Positions 33,711 through 47,000 of a stretch of DNA of 64,000 bases are shown here, piece after piece (position 1 is the stretch's first letter; each line of letters begins with the position of its first letter). The DNA lies in NCBI RefSeq assembly GCF_964275005.1, contig NC_092705.1, forward strand, positions 7,614,641 through 7,678,640, given 5' to 3'. The notes below the pieces were generated by a model. The model ran no database searches. It worked only from the letters and a program-made list of their open reading frames with translations, and was not told the DNA's origin. This DNA is from Diadema setosum (lineage: Eukaryota > Echinodermata > Echinoidea > Diadematoida > Diadematidae). The translations under genes and the position numbers were made by a program.

Positions 33711-34104
33711 TTAAAGGGATGGTATAGTTTTGGTTGAGATGGGGATTCAGGTTTCCAACTTTTTTTGAGGATTACTTTTTTTTTTATACAATGATAAACC
33801 TCTTATGAAAGATGAAAGAGCATATAATTCTAAAGTTTATTTAATAAAAATTGCTAAGATATCCAATACAAAGCAATCCTAATAAAAGGTGGGTGTATTA
33901 GGAACATTTTTTTTTTTAAACTTTGTTTTTGGATATCTCAGCCATTTCAAGACCGATTTTCATCAAATAAACTTCCTCTTAGAATAAATTCCTCTTAGAA
34001 TTGCACGCTCTTTAAAATTTCATACAGTGCTTTCGAAGTATCTCCCAAAAAGTTAAAAGCTGAATCCTCACCTCACCCAATACTACAGTATACCATCCCT
34101 TTAA
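33711..34104. mobile_element. TIR element of the TTTAAAGGGA family (copy 2)
   Basis: TTAAAGGGATGGTATAG and its rightward GGGGATTCAG block pair with CTGAATCCTCACC and CTATACCATCCCTTTAA-like sequence at the right. TTAA at each end fits a TTAA target site. 394 bases, non-coding. Confidence 0.8.
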
Positions 34105-34302
34105 GAAAAAAAAAAGCAATACAATCTGAAGTTGGGACCATCAAAGTGTACAACCAGTTACTTCAATGTGTGCTGTACTGTGAGTGAACAAATAGTGACA
34201 TCAAAACCGGCAAATTTTATGAGGAACTTATCGGATTACACTAAAATTTTGCATGCCTTGTAAGTACTTCCTGTTCTGTCTGCCTTATGATTTTTGATGT
34301 TT

Positions 34303-34332
34303 GAATTTGAATTTGAATTTGAATTTGAATGA
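34303..34332. repeat. (TTTGAA)n short tandem repeat
   Basis: About five units of a hexamer. It gives the Asn-Ser repeat in a minus-strand chance frame. Confidence 0.9.
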
Positions 34333-34612
34333 ATGAAGGGCTTCAAAGGAATGAACATAACTTTGCTATTATGTTGCAGGGCCCTTAAGAATAACAGCAT
34401 ATTAACCACTGATGAGACCACCCTGAGTAAAGAATACAAAATAGATAGACAATGTTCTAACTTGTTAATCATATCAAAATTATGCTGGTATGCTGTTTAG
34501 TCTCTTTGTTGTTCAAGGTCACATGTTCTCACTGGTTGTGATTTAAACACAGCATCTATTTGTTACGCTAAGTATCGAATATCTATGAATGAAATGAATT
34601 AATGAGGTATGA

Positions 34613-34618
34613 TTTATT
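34613..34618 (-). other. CNTROB: Candidate polyadenylation signal of centrobin
   Basis: AATAAA on the minus strand about 295 bases past the centrobin stop codon. It is the first canonical hexamer I found there, with no transcript evidence. Confidence 0.4.
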
Positions 34619-34910
34619 GTTTGACTAGTTTTGGTACGTACGACTGAACAGAACAAACTATATTCTAGTTTGAAGAAATCTGTATTATGCCCCGGGACCA
34701 AACTCATAAATCTCCTTTGGCTGAATGAATATATCTAGCACCCTGACGTTTACATGTCCATCACTGAGACTGATACCACTTTCTCCATGGACGTTCAATT
34801 CTCTTTGCACACCTTTGGTGTCTTTGAGCAGTATACATGTGAACACACATACTTCTGTATTAACTGTACTGTAGACAAGAGGAGGCTAAATTTAGAACAG
34901 GTACCAAGTC

Positions 34911-35075
34911 CTACCGCCACGCCGTGGACCTTTGAAGACTTCTGGGCACCTGAGGTTTCCCGCTTGCGGTCACCGGCCTGTCACGACAGCTGGACGGCAG
35001 TGACCGAGGTCTGTTTGGCCCCTGCAGGGCCTTTGCTCCTACTCCTCCTCTTGTACTTTGCTGGGATGCAGGTTT
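34911..35075 (-). CDS. CNTROB: Centrobin terminal exon
   Basis: Acceptor GCTCTTTCAG, stop TAG at 34911-34913. Residues 952-1005, starting KPASQQSTRGGVGAKALQGP and ending RSLQRSTAWR. The basic Pro/Arg/Ser-rich tail and terminal Trp-Arg resemble the end of human centrobin, the centriole- and tubulin-binding region. Confidence 0.87.
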   Translation of the reverse strand, partial: KPASQQSTRGGVGAKALQGPNRPRSLPSSCRDRPVTASGKPQVPRSLQRSTAWR

Positions 35076-38000
35076 CTGAAAGAGCAGCAATGACAAAAAT
35101 TCAATTCATTTTGAGACTTGGGACATTCTACAGAAACAGCAACAATGACCAGAGTACTTGTAGTTGTTCAAATGGAAAGTAGTATTTAGTACCTTATACT
35201 GTAAAAGTGGAAATTTTTGCGGTGTTGAAATTTTCGCGCATTTCGCGCAACTAGCATGAAAATAAAAGCACGCAAATATTTTTGCTTGCCATATCTTCCA
35301 GTAGTCGATGTCTTGATTCCGCGGAATTAAAAACATGCGAAACTCTTCTCAGCCCGCCGAGCGCAAAGAATTAGTCACGCGAAAATATCTACTTTTACAG
35401 TGCTGATAAAAAGGAACTACTACAGTAGATCTTGCCAAATCATTATGCTGAAATGAATGTTCGGTTTGTTTTCTGTTGTTGAAAACTACATTTAGTCAGA
35501 CAAATGTAACTCTAGGGCCAGTAACACAAATAAAGATACCCCAGAACTTCTTGCATTCATCAGAAGTCAGACAGTATACTTTCACATCCCATACAAATGT
35601 ACCCGAGGGACTTGTGGCTGGAAACATGAAAAAATAAACAAATTTTAAAAAATAAAAAAACAGTCTTTACTTAAGGGGTCATCTGCACAGCTGGACCCAA
35701 AGTGTGCTTCATCCATTCAATTGAACACATAAATCTATATTAACCTCACCTTAAACAGGTTTAACTATGAAGTCTGAGTGTTCATTTTTTTTTTTCCTAC
35801 ATGTACAATGATTTTCATTTCTGTTGACGAAAGTAGATTTTTTTTGTCACTTATCAAATCATAGTAACAAACTATACTATCAATCAATCATATCCTACCA
35901 TTTCCATAATAGACTGGAAAAAAGTGGGCCTTTTCTTGAATTCTATTATAAATTCTATAACTGCACAAACAGTCAAACCTGTCTAAGCGGCAACCTGTCT
36001 ATAGCGGCCACTTGCCGTATGTGGCCACTGAAAAAACCCCTCAAGAGAAAAGCCATGTTATAGACCCTGTGTATAGCGGCCACAGACTCACATGGAGTCG
36101 CAGCCGAGCTGATAATTCAGCACATTTTTCCGCTCTGCAGCTGGGCCTGTCATTCATGGCTAGCATTCAGTCATGGCCAACGCTGCATTCACCCGCCATT
36201 CAGTCACAGAAATGCAATTAATAGTTAAAATCTTACATGAAGTAGGCCTACACATGCAACTGTGCAACAACTCGATCAATATCGGCATTGTTCAATGCAT
36301 GAAGCACACATATAATACGCATACTACACAAATGTAATACTATACAATACACACATGTAGGCGATGGACGCAAAATGTCCGATAACCTGTCTGCAGCAGC
36401 CACCTGTCTCTAACGGCCACTCTTTTCGTCTGCCTTGGCTGGCTGCTGCAGACAGGTTTGACTGTACATTCGTCAGGAAGAAAAAAATTAAATCCATTGA
36501 AATATGAAATATATAGATACCTGTACTTTTCCTCGTGAAGGAGGTCCTCTGCCAGTTCCTGCCGGCTGCCCTACAGCAGGTTTGCCTGCCCCTCCCACTG
36601 GTCCACTAGCCCTGCCTGCTTGCCCCGTAGATTGGTAGTGACCGGTGGTGACACCGTCAGCTCCCTTTCCTTTCCCGTGAGTTGATGCAGAGTTGGTGGT
36701 TGGTCGGTTGACCAGTGATCCACCGGCTGCTACTTTCTCTTTCTGAATGACACCGCTCTCTGGATAGCAAGGATTTGAAAATGAAATGAAAAAGGAAAGG
36801 TACAAATCACTGATGTGGTGTACCATAATGAAGCAAGTGATGAGCCAAGTGGCACGGAGAGAATACAAATAACAGGCTATTAACCCATTGAGGACGAGTC
36901 CCGAGTAGACTCGGGCAAGCGTCTATGGGAAATGCGTGTTGTAGCAAAATCAGCTCCTCCTCATCGGGTTTATCAGCTTGTCAACTGTCCCAGTAATGTG
37001 TATCTACTATCAGATCTACGGAGTAAGCGCTCCTAGACTTTGTGGTCAGCGATCGGATTCTTTGTAATTTAACTCTTGATAGTGCTATAGAAGAAAATAA
37101 AAGTGAACGCACTACTAAATGATCAAACATGAAAAAAAAAAAAAAAAAAAAAAAAGCATATCAGCAGCTCAAATGGCTCAGCTTAAATTTCTCTGCAGCT
37201 AGTATAGGTAAAGTAGATAACTAATTCCTGAACATGACTTTGTGTAAATGCAAGCACTACATCAAAACATGTTACAGTGTTACTGTCACACATACGCATG
37301 ATGTCATCTTCCCTTGATCGATCTGGATTTAAAAAGAACAAGAAGAGTAAATCAAATTCAAGTTATATAGTTGTTGTACACCAGAAGTCTTCATTTATCC
37401 TAACATACATGACTGCTAACATACAAACATCAAATCAATGAGTTTCCAAAGAGCACTTGGGGAGATACTAGTATGTTACAATTTACATGCAACTCAGTGG
37501 GCAAATATAATATTTAAACTCAGGGCACCTATTATGCATCTATGTAAAGATGCAAAGACTTTGATTTCAAAGGTGGTACGTGTATATCCCTTTTGCAAAC
37601 CTCACAATTTCTTGCATGGTTGAAAAATGATGTCTCCCAACATCATGTATGAAATCATCTGGTAATACACCTTAGAGGTTTTGAAAAAGAAATGAAAAAC
37701 TAAGCCTATATCACTCAAGAAAGCTCCACCATTGTTACAAGAATAACATTTTTTTCTTCTGGGGGTCAAGATAAATTCACTGGAAATTCATAGAACTGTT
37801 TCCTCCTTTATCCTACAGTTGTTTCCACTTTTATTATCCTAAGGAAAGGTCTTAATTACCAGCCTCTACAATACACCACCCTATGACAGGAATGTAGTTT
37901 TCAGTGTTGCAAAAGGAAGACACAAGTTTAAAGTTCTCAGGGAGCTTATTGTAAAAAACATTAGTGAAAGTTTGGGGAAAATTGGACAATCCATTTAAAA

Positions 38001-41000
38001 CAGTTATGAATTTTCAAAGTTTCAGTGCTGCCATCACTAAATGCGAAGACTACTACAGCTTGTGATGTCACATGTAGAATGATATAAAGAAACTCGAACT
38101 TATTTTCACTTATCTTGATAATAAATGAGCACTTGACTTGCCTCTTTCAGAAGGCAGGAGCAATAATATTACCCTTAACATACATATGTCAGTGACAAGT
38201 CGAGGGAATCTGAACTTTTTTTTCAAAAAAAAAAAGAGATGAATTTTTCTTTATATTTTCCGTATGTGACATCAAAAACGGTGGTAGTCTTCTCATCCAG
38301 CAGTAGCTGCTCATAAACTTAAAAGATTAAAAAAACAACAACTTTTGAACAGATTGTCTGTTTTACCTAAAACTTTCACTGATGTGTTCTTGCTGCATTC
38401 ACTCAATCCACATGTATGTATATGAAGGTGAACTTGTACTTCAACCCATTGAGGACAAGTCCTGAGTACACTTGGGCAGGTGTCTAGGGGAAATGTGTGT
38501 TATAGCAAAATCAGTCCATCCTCAACAGGTTAAAAGCTCTTTGAATGCTTCTACAAAAACCATTTGCTCCTTACCTCTTGTGACCTTGGTCACCTGCTGC
38601 TCCCTGCCCAAGGTCTGGGTGACCTTGAGGACTCCTGTCCTGCTGGTATGCTGTCCCTCAGCGGCTGGGGACATCTCCAACAGCTAGTAACAGGTGGATA
38701 TACAACATAACATACATGTATCACAGGTTAAACATTGGCTAGACCATGGGAATGAGGTCTTACTGTCCAGCTCCGTTCTATCAGTAAGGGGAGAAGTGTT
38801 GGGCATTGCAAAAATCTGATCTTGCTGCTTTCCCAAAAGTTAAGCCAAGCATTTGTTTGTTTCTTTGTATGTTTGTCTTTTAATGTGATATGGGGGGGGG
38901 GGAGGGGGAGACTACCAAATTCCCACATAAAAATCAGGGAAATTCTGATAAAGATCAGTCAGCAAGATACTAGCTTGTTTGAGGTATATTTACATGCAGT
39001 TGTTATTTTAGATTTGGAATGGAAATTTCCATCTTTTGTAAGGATTGGAATGAATAGTCAATTCTTCAGGGAGCCTTTTGCAGAATCTGGAAGACTTGGC
39101 ACCTCTGTTGTGAACATCTAAACCTTTAAACCTCCATCTCTAGTTAACATCTAATTCAACAATGACATACCCTTCATGAAGAAACTAAAGGGCATTTCAT
39201 AATATAGTTCAACTTTATCTTAGTGGCAGTTTTTTTTTTTTTTCACAAACAATATTTTGCTTATTTTGGGGTATGATAGTTACTTAGATATGCACCAAAG
39301 CAAACTTCAACTGCATGCACTCCAGTTTGTGCAGCGGGATCAAGCTTACCTTAGTTATGTACTTCTGTAGAGCCACTTCCTTCCAATCTTCTTGTGTAGA
39401 TGAAACAGGGCTGAAACAAAGTAATGAGCCATCAAGTTTTAAACATCCTCAATACCATGATTACTTGCTCACTGATGTGTGTATGAACTATTTCATGTAC
39501 CTGTAATGCATGCTATCCTGCAATCCAGTGTAAATGCAGCATACCAATACTAACAGTCTTCTGTATCAATGCATGCATAGATTTACTGTCTCCATATTTA
39601 TTTAGACTTCATAAGTCACAAACATTTCATCTCAGTACTACAGGGAATGAAAACACTGTATTATTTAGACAAATGTTAACACCATGTTAGTCTTTCAAAA
39701 CAAGAACTAAAAAAAAATGATTATTATTCAGTCAGCTTCAGCATATTGTAGTCAAGGGTACTTAACCCTAACTAACCCTGGGCTATTTTGTGAGCTTAAA
39801 GTCCCTGGGGGGGGGGGGGGGGGGGGGGCATGATGGCCCCCTTATGATCTCGGCCGCGGATAGCGCATTCGTTGCGAAAATTGACACGCGAGTGACTCAT
39901 GATGCAATCTATAAGGCTGTGTAGATAAATTTCAATAAATTGCTCTATTTTATTTTATATGAACTAATTATGTTAATTTATGCATACAATTAGAATTTGG
40001 CTGTAAATCATTAAATAAAGCCCCCAAACTTCAAAATTTTTTGCTTGAAGACTCTTTGGTGAATTCTGATTAAATTTAGGTGGAAAAAAAATTAGTATCA
40101 ATTTTCATTTCTTATGTATTTTATTGTTTTTATAATTTCTTATGTATTTCCTTGTTTTTTACTTTTTGTTTTTTATTGTTTTTTTTTTCAATGGGAATCG
40201 TTGGCGCCACAATTCAATCATAAGAAACATAAAATTGATTGTTTTTAATCACTAAAAGTAAAAATAATGATACAATTATGAATTTGAGATAGAAACCCAA
40301 TTTGCATTGGTTTTGTACACAAAATCACGTATTGAGCAATTTTGGGTCTGACATGCACTTACATAATGTTGTGTAACTTTGGAACCACGTACCCAGACGT
40401 CGCAAATTTGGTCTTAAAAGTTGCGCGAGGCTTCAAGGTAAATTGTAATGAAGTGTGGATGGGTTCCCGCATTGCGGAGATATCGTGCGAAGTGTCGAGG
40501 GTTGGCCATTATGCCCCCCCCCCCCCCCCCCCAGGTAAGTTAGGGTTAAGGGTACACATGGATGCCCTCCATTTATGTATCTTGTCCACGTAGCTTGAAA
40601 ACATCATGATTTCACATAAAACATTTGAATGTGATATTATGTATCCCCTCCCCCCCCCCCAAAAAAAAAAAAACAAACAAAAAAACCAAACAAAAAAACC
40701 ACCGGTGATTTTGACAGCTTGTGATGTCATCCATCCTAGCAGTGAGGTTAACATGAAATCCCCCATGGAGGAATTCTAGATTCTGGTATTGCACTTGCCA
40801 GAGAGCAGAGAGCAGGAAGCATGTACAATGCATTCATACGGTGAGTTGGCTCAGTCGGTAGCGCGTCTGCCTCACGATCACGCGGCCCGGGTTCGAACCC
40901 GAGTCTGGACTGAGTAATGTTGTGTGTAAACATACCGTCCCCTCTAGCAAGAGGTAAAACACTCTGTCCCTCGGATAGGACATAAAATGGAGGTCCCGTG

Positions 41001-44000
41001 TATGAGAGAGTAACAACTCATGCACGTAAAAGATCCCGCTTCATTCATTCATCGCAAAGTGCAGGGTGTCTAACCCTGTGAAGTGGTCCCACCCCACATC
41101 CAACTGGACCCCATGGAAGACCAGCTTAGTGTAGCTGAATATGGGCTATCCAGCCATCTTCACAGATGGAAAATGAACAACAACAACGACCTCCACTGCC
41201 CAAAGTCCACAGTGAGAATGTGCAAATCAAAAAGGTCTTCATACTGCAATCTACATACCAACAGATGGAGATTGGAGATTCTGGAGTGAAAGCAGGGAAA
41301 AAGTGACTACCTGTTTAACTTGTCCAGTGGACCAGAGGAGAGTTCACTGATGTTGTGGTCGAAGCTGGAGGGGTGAAACCCCACCCCCGGTCTGTCTGAG
41401 GAGGGGTGATAGGGAGCCTGGCTGGTGGACGGGATGCGCAGCATCATGCTTTGGCCGGGGTGGACGTTGAGGTCAGGGGATAGGGCCTTCTCCTTTGTGG
41501 GGGAGGAGCTCAGGGTGGATTCATGCTGGCTGATCCAACCCGCTTTACAGGAACAAAGGAGTATATTTAACATTACCAGGATACTGCATATAACATGATA
41601 TAAAAAGGAAGTGCCTTGGGTGCAGAATTCAGTGCATAAATTTATTGGAGATAAACTGAAATGACATGTTTTTTTTTTGTCTTTTTTGCTTTAATTGCAA
41701 AGGAGAAAGTTTGCGCGTATGGTTGCTTTACAATTTCGTCTGTTGAGAATGAGAAGGGCATTAGGTTGTCTCGAACACTATGAAACGCCCTTATCATTCT
41801 CAACCAACGATTTATGGATTCTACTTCCCACAGGTTTCACTTCTTTGAATCAATGAAGATACAATGTAACTCAACAATCACTTTAAATATTGATTTATAG
41901 ATGTTGTGAAAGAAATGAGCAGTGGTAATGCAAGGAGTACACTGCGACAACATCTACTGATACATTTTACAGAGTACTGTACAGCAAGATGTTTTAGTGA
42001 CATGAAATTTTCACAAATTGGAGCTGACGTCATTTTTCGCGGCATGAAATTTTCAGTGAAGTGCCTCTGGCATTCAATGCATAGAGTGTAGACAAGAACT
42101 TTTGCATGCTTTTCAGTTTCAGGAATCTTGGTCTTGCAAACTTTGCAAAATTAAAATGCCCACAAAACTTCCTCATTTTACAGTAATACTGTGGGCTTTA
42201 AATGATTGAACCAGACTTGAATGTAGACTACAACAGATACAAAATTGGATAACATCCTTCCATAAAGAGAATCATACTCTTTCTGTGATGTATAGAGTAC
42301 TCACATAAGCCATCCTCTTCTGCAAAGCTCCCCCCTTGTTCTTCCTCTCCATCAATACCATTTTTCCACACTGCATCTTCACTGTGTCTCTTCAGCTCCA
42401 CAAATCCACTCTGACTGGTTAAGGCCGTTGAAGCGAATGAGTTGTCGACATTTCTTGTCAGCCACTCCCTCGGGTTCACATTCTCACCGTCCGAGAAGTC
42501 TGGTAAATAGCCCGTCCCGCCCGCAGACAGGTTTGTCGGCATCATCAATGTCTGCGTCTGGGGCGGTCTTTCGGCGGGGTCAATTACGGGGGCTTGGGTC
42601 CTGAGATCTGCCGACGTCCTGGTGGGGAGCGTGAAGCCAAATGAAGCGTTTGCGTCCTGGTGCGCCACGCCCTGTGACGCTTCGCTCGACAGAACGGGAG
42701 TGGCGGGCATCGCCTCCATGGCGTGGAAAGACACCTCCTCATGAGGCGCCGTCTCGGACGTGCCCCTGGACAGGTGGATTTGCCTGAGGGCGAGGCGTGC
42801 CTTCTCCTGCGCTTCTTCGATGGCCGCGGAATGAATGTCTGGAAGGTCACATGACAAAAATTAACCGTGTAATTAACAATGTAATTAACAGGTATAACCA
42901 TGTAATTAACCATGTAATTGACATGTAATTGTATTTAAAAAAAGACAAAGAGAAAGGCTACTCAAATTGGTTGAAATCATTGCTATGGTTGCCAAACTGC
43001 AAACTTGTCCACACCAAATATTTCGTAAGACTTTGTAAAACACCAACCAGGTCACTGTATGTAATGAGTTTCTGAATTCCCCACTTATTGCAAAATCAGG
43101 AATTGTAGGACAATTTACTAGCAGTGAAATTTGCACCTAAGACTCACAGTAACAGAATGAAAGAGATTTTTGAAGTATTATACCATACTTTATTATATAA
43201 CAATTGTATTTCTGGAGGATATATTTTGGCATGTTCTTTTCAGGAATATCAGTCAACTTACCAAGTTGGCAAAAGACAAAAGCAAAAGGAAATGCATGGG
43301 ACATCCCAAGAAGTACAATTACCTTTGATGTGATCTCCCTCGGCAGTACCGGCAAGAACTGACTGTCGAAAGTCAGGAACAGCAACACTGTGATCGTAGT
43401 CTCTTTGGTCAGGCTGCTTTGGATGACTGGTGGGTAATATATCACCGTTTGTCCGAAGAGTGACTGGAGTGTAAGGCTGGAATTTGCTCTGCATTTTTGC
43501 CTCATGACCTGACTGCAGCAGCTACAAATAACAAGGAAATACAATCCAATATGTATTTTCTGCATCATACTAACATCAAGCCCAAGTGATGATTAGAAAT
43601 ATAGCACTACACGAAATTTGAAGCAGTTATAAAATATGCTTCTTTCCTTTGGGGTCAGCACCCATGTGAAACACAGTACAACAAAACTGTTTTGTTCAAA
43701 GTAGCTGGTAATAATATTAACCCGTTGAAGACTAGTCCCGAGTGTACTGGGGCAGGTGTCTATGGGACATGTGTGTTGTAACAAAAACAGCTCGTCCTCA
43801 ACGGGTTAACTGCGTGGTGACATGCTATCGAGAGGGGGAGCTATTTCAAAAATTGCAAATATCATGAAGCCTGGACGGAAGTACACAAACACAGAACATA
43901 CAAACACATCTACAGGAAGATTGAATCAGTGTCACTAGAAAAATGTAAAACATTGTATTTCCTCCTTTTTTTCCTTTCCTTTGTTTTTGTTCTCTAAGAG

Positions 44001-47000
44001 AGGTTTAAGGGAGTTGCAGCTATGCACAGAACACCTCAAAGCTATATAAACCAGTAAAAATAAAAACAAGAACAGTTGCCATTGTTGGTTTTGGTACAAT
44101 GGAATTGTGTGGAAAAACAATGAAGCGAGATTTATGTTTTAGCATTATGACGAGTCAGTTTTCTGTTGCCTGCTACACACAGCTGTGGAGGGAATACCAT
44201 TACAGTTGGCAGTGATGGAACAAATGGGAAAAAAATAGCTTCCGAAGATGCCAGATTCCACGGGCAAGCTGTCTAGGCTTTCATGACAGTAGTTTCATGT
44301 AGGGGAAGGAAAGATTTAGGGTGTGGCAGACCTAGCGGGGACGTGGTCAAAGTAGGAGCTATAGCACCTCTTCAGCCATTATTTTTTGAGCCAGTCTGGA
44401 CCAAGCTTGAAAGCCAATTTGAAGCCAGGTTTCTTTTCCTCTCGACAGAGATGAATGCTAGATGCTAGATAAAAGCAGGATCACTGCAGGATTGTGAGAC
44501 ATCCAATGTTATATGGGTCTGGGAATCGGAAATAGTAATACATGAATGTTGCCATAGCAACGGACAACTGAGTGTGAGACTCCGCTGAGGAAACAAGTTG
44601 TCTACTGACAAGGTTGAGGGTGTTTGTAGTTGTGAACAGCCAAAGGTCGTGTCTAAATAAACACTTTGAGCAGTTTGGTCGGGATATCTCATCTGTAAAT
44701 TGCATGTGTGATTATTTGATTATAGTGTAACCCATGTGACAATCAGCTATTTACGTCAAAGGGCGCATTTATGAAAATTTTGAAGACATCTTTTGCTCCT
44801 ATGAGAAAGGACCAATGATTATGTTTGTTTGGTCATTAGCTGAGAATACAGCATACACTGTTAGAGCTGTTGAAAAGACTACAGGGGTATCACTCATTTA
44901 TAAAGTTATTGATAGTTTATTGATTGAGAGGGGTGCCATTTTGCTTTCTTTTATATCACTGAACAGAATTAAACTATGGAAAAGAAAAACCAAATTACTT
45001 GTACAACAACTTCTGATCTTTCCAAAGTCATCCTTTCATACTTCCTATTTGATTCCTCATCCAAGTCCTGACTTCTGAAATATATCACTTTCATTTATCT
45101 ACCACAGTATTGTATATATTCTTTGGGACCTTGTTACACAAGCTGTGCTTTATTCAAATATAGTTTTCTCACAACATCTAGTGTATATAAAACCTGCTTC
45201 AATTTTGTTTGATTTTGTCTGTATATAGTATTTGTAATGTTATACACAATTTAGCCCCTGGGCTATGAGGTACAATACAAATAAATAAACCTTTCTATAC
45301 AATGTATAAACCTTTCTATATAACTGATATACATTATATGTACAGTACATGTTCCCATGATGTGTATGTGTAAATGCTAACTATATGAATGTCTATGAAT
45401 GCAAAATGAAACTGAAACAGACACTCAGCCCCACCCACCTACCTTTGGGTTAGTGATGGACGGCCTAGGAGAAGAGTCGATAGAACTGATCATCATGACA
45501 GCCTCGTTGCACTGAGCCTGCAGGAAAGTCTGCAGCTTACCCACCATCCCAAACCTAAACGGAAGACATACAACAAACAAGCAAATAAATAAACAACCAA
45601 ACAAACATGCAAACAAGTAAACACGCAAAGAAACAACAACAAAAGGCAGCGATGGTGCAATGTAATCCTGAGCCATTCTATGGATCAACTTGATTCGCAC
45701 TTGATTCGCACTTACGTGTACATGACTGGAAGGACGCCATATGACATCAAGTCTTCTGCAATACATTTTTACAGAATGGGAGAGGTTTCAGCAAAATTCG
45801 TCTTGAGATGAGGAAGTTCTAGAATTTCAAAATGCTCATGTTTTTAAATATGATAATTTCATTGGTTATTACAACATACAATATGCAAATTAGCTAATGT
45901 GAGGATGCAATTCACACACGGCACTCCAAGTATTTTATGGACAAGAAGAACATCACAGCCACACTTTTGGTTTGTTGATTCATACTGTAACTACGTCTTC
46001 ACTAAAAGTCATTGCGAAGTTATTCTAAAAACAACATCCATACTTGATGCTATGTTCCACATTCCTATTTTTCTTTATTTCATGTCAAAACTTCACAGGA
46101 ATATAGTGAAAATTTGTGACTAGGCCAATGAGAGACTTCAGTGGACATGCCATCATCACCTCAAATAAACAGCATCATATATCGCACAAGGCAGACTGTC
46201 GTTACGGCGCTTCATTGCACATGGCAGATTGTCGTTAGCGTGTGGGATTGCGCATAGTCTTAACAACATTCTGCCATACGCTGGGAAGCGAGTTAACGAC
46301 AATCTGCCCTGCGCACAACGATATGTGGTTGCCACTAATGTTGCTGTTTCATGGAAACACATGAATTTTAAAGGCATAATTTACCATTTGCAGATGAGAT
46401 AAAAAAAACCCAGCATTAGTGCTTCAAAATACTTCTAAAATGTGAGTTAGGGATATAAACAACCAATGTGAAGATTTGAATTTGTATAATCAATGTTATG
46501 TTAAGTATTCTTGAATATACAAATTGCGAACAATGGTTATAATAAAAATGTTTCCAGACTAAACCGTCTACAATTATGGTTTATTGAAGAAAAAAAAGTG
46601 ATATCTCCTTACATATGAAGTTCTATTGCAAAATTCTTATATGGTAGGATGTTTTGTGGTACAACTGACCTACACATATGCATCAGATGTGATATCTTGA
46701 ACATTTTTTAAATCACTGCTCCCAAATGTAAACAGGACTTTTAAACTTCAGTCACAATCTTACTTTAAACTTGGGTTTGATGAAACCTCTTTCATGTTTG
46801 ATTTTACACTATCTACATTTGTATCAGCTCCAACTTGGATATGCTGTAGACTTTCACTATCAAAAAGGGGGAGGGGTGAAAAGTACAATGTGCAAGCAAT
46901 AAATGTCATGCGCTTAGTACTTTTACTCTAACAATAAATTCCTTTATTAGCTTTTGATGATGATTATGATGGTAATTCAGCCACATTTATGGAGACCAAA

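Noticed and set aside
34754..35182. Plus-strand 142-codon frame
   Set aside because: Overlaps the centrobin terminal exon on the other strand and has no family features.
40841..40910. Candidate functional tRNA gene
   Set aside because: Boxes A and B are good, but the acceptor strands do not pair properly and a SINE body with an (AAC)n tail follows.
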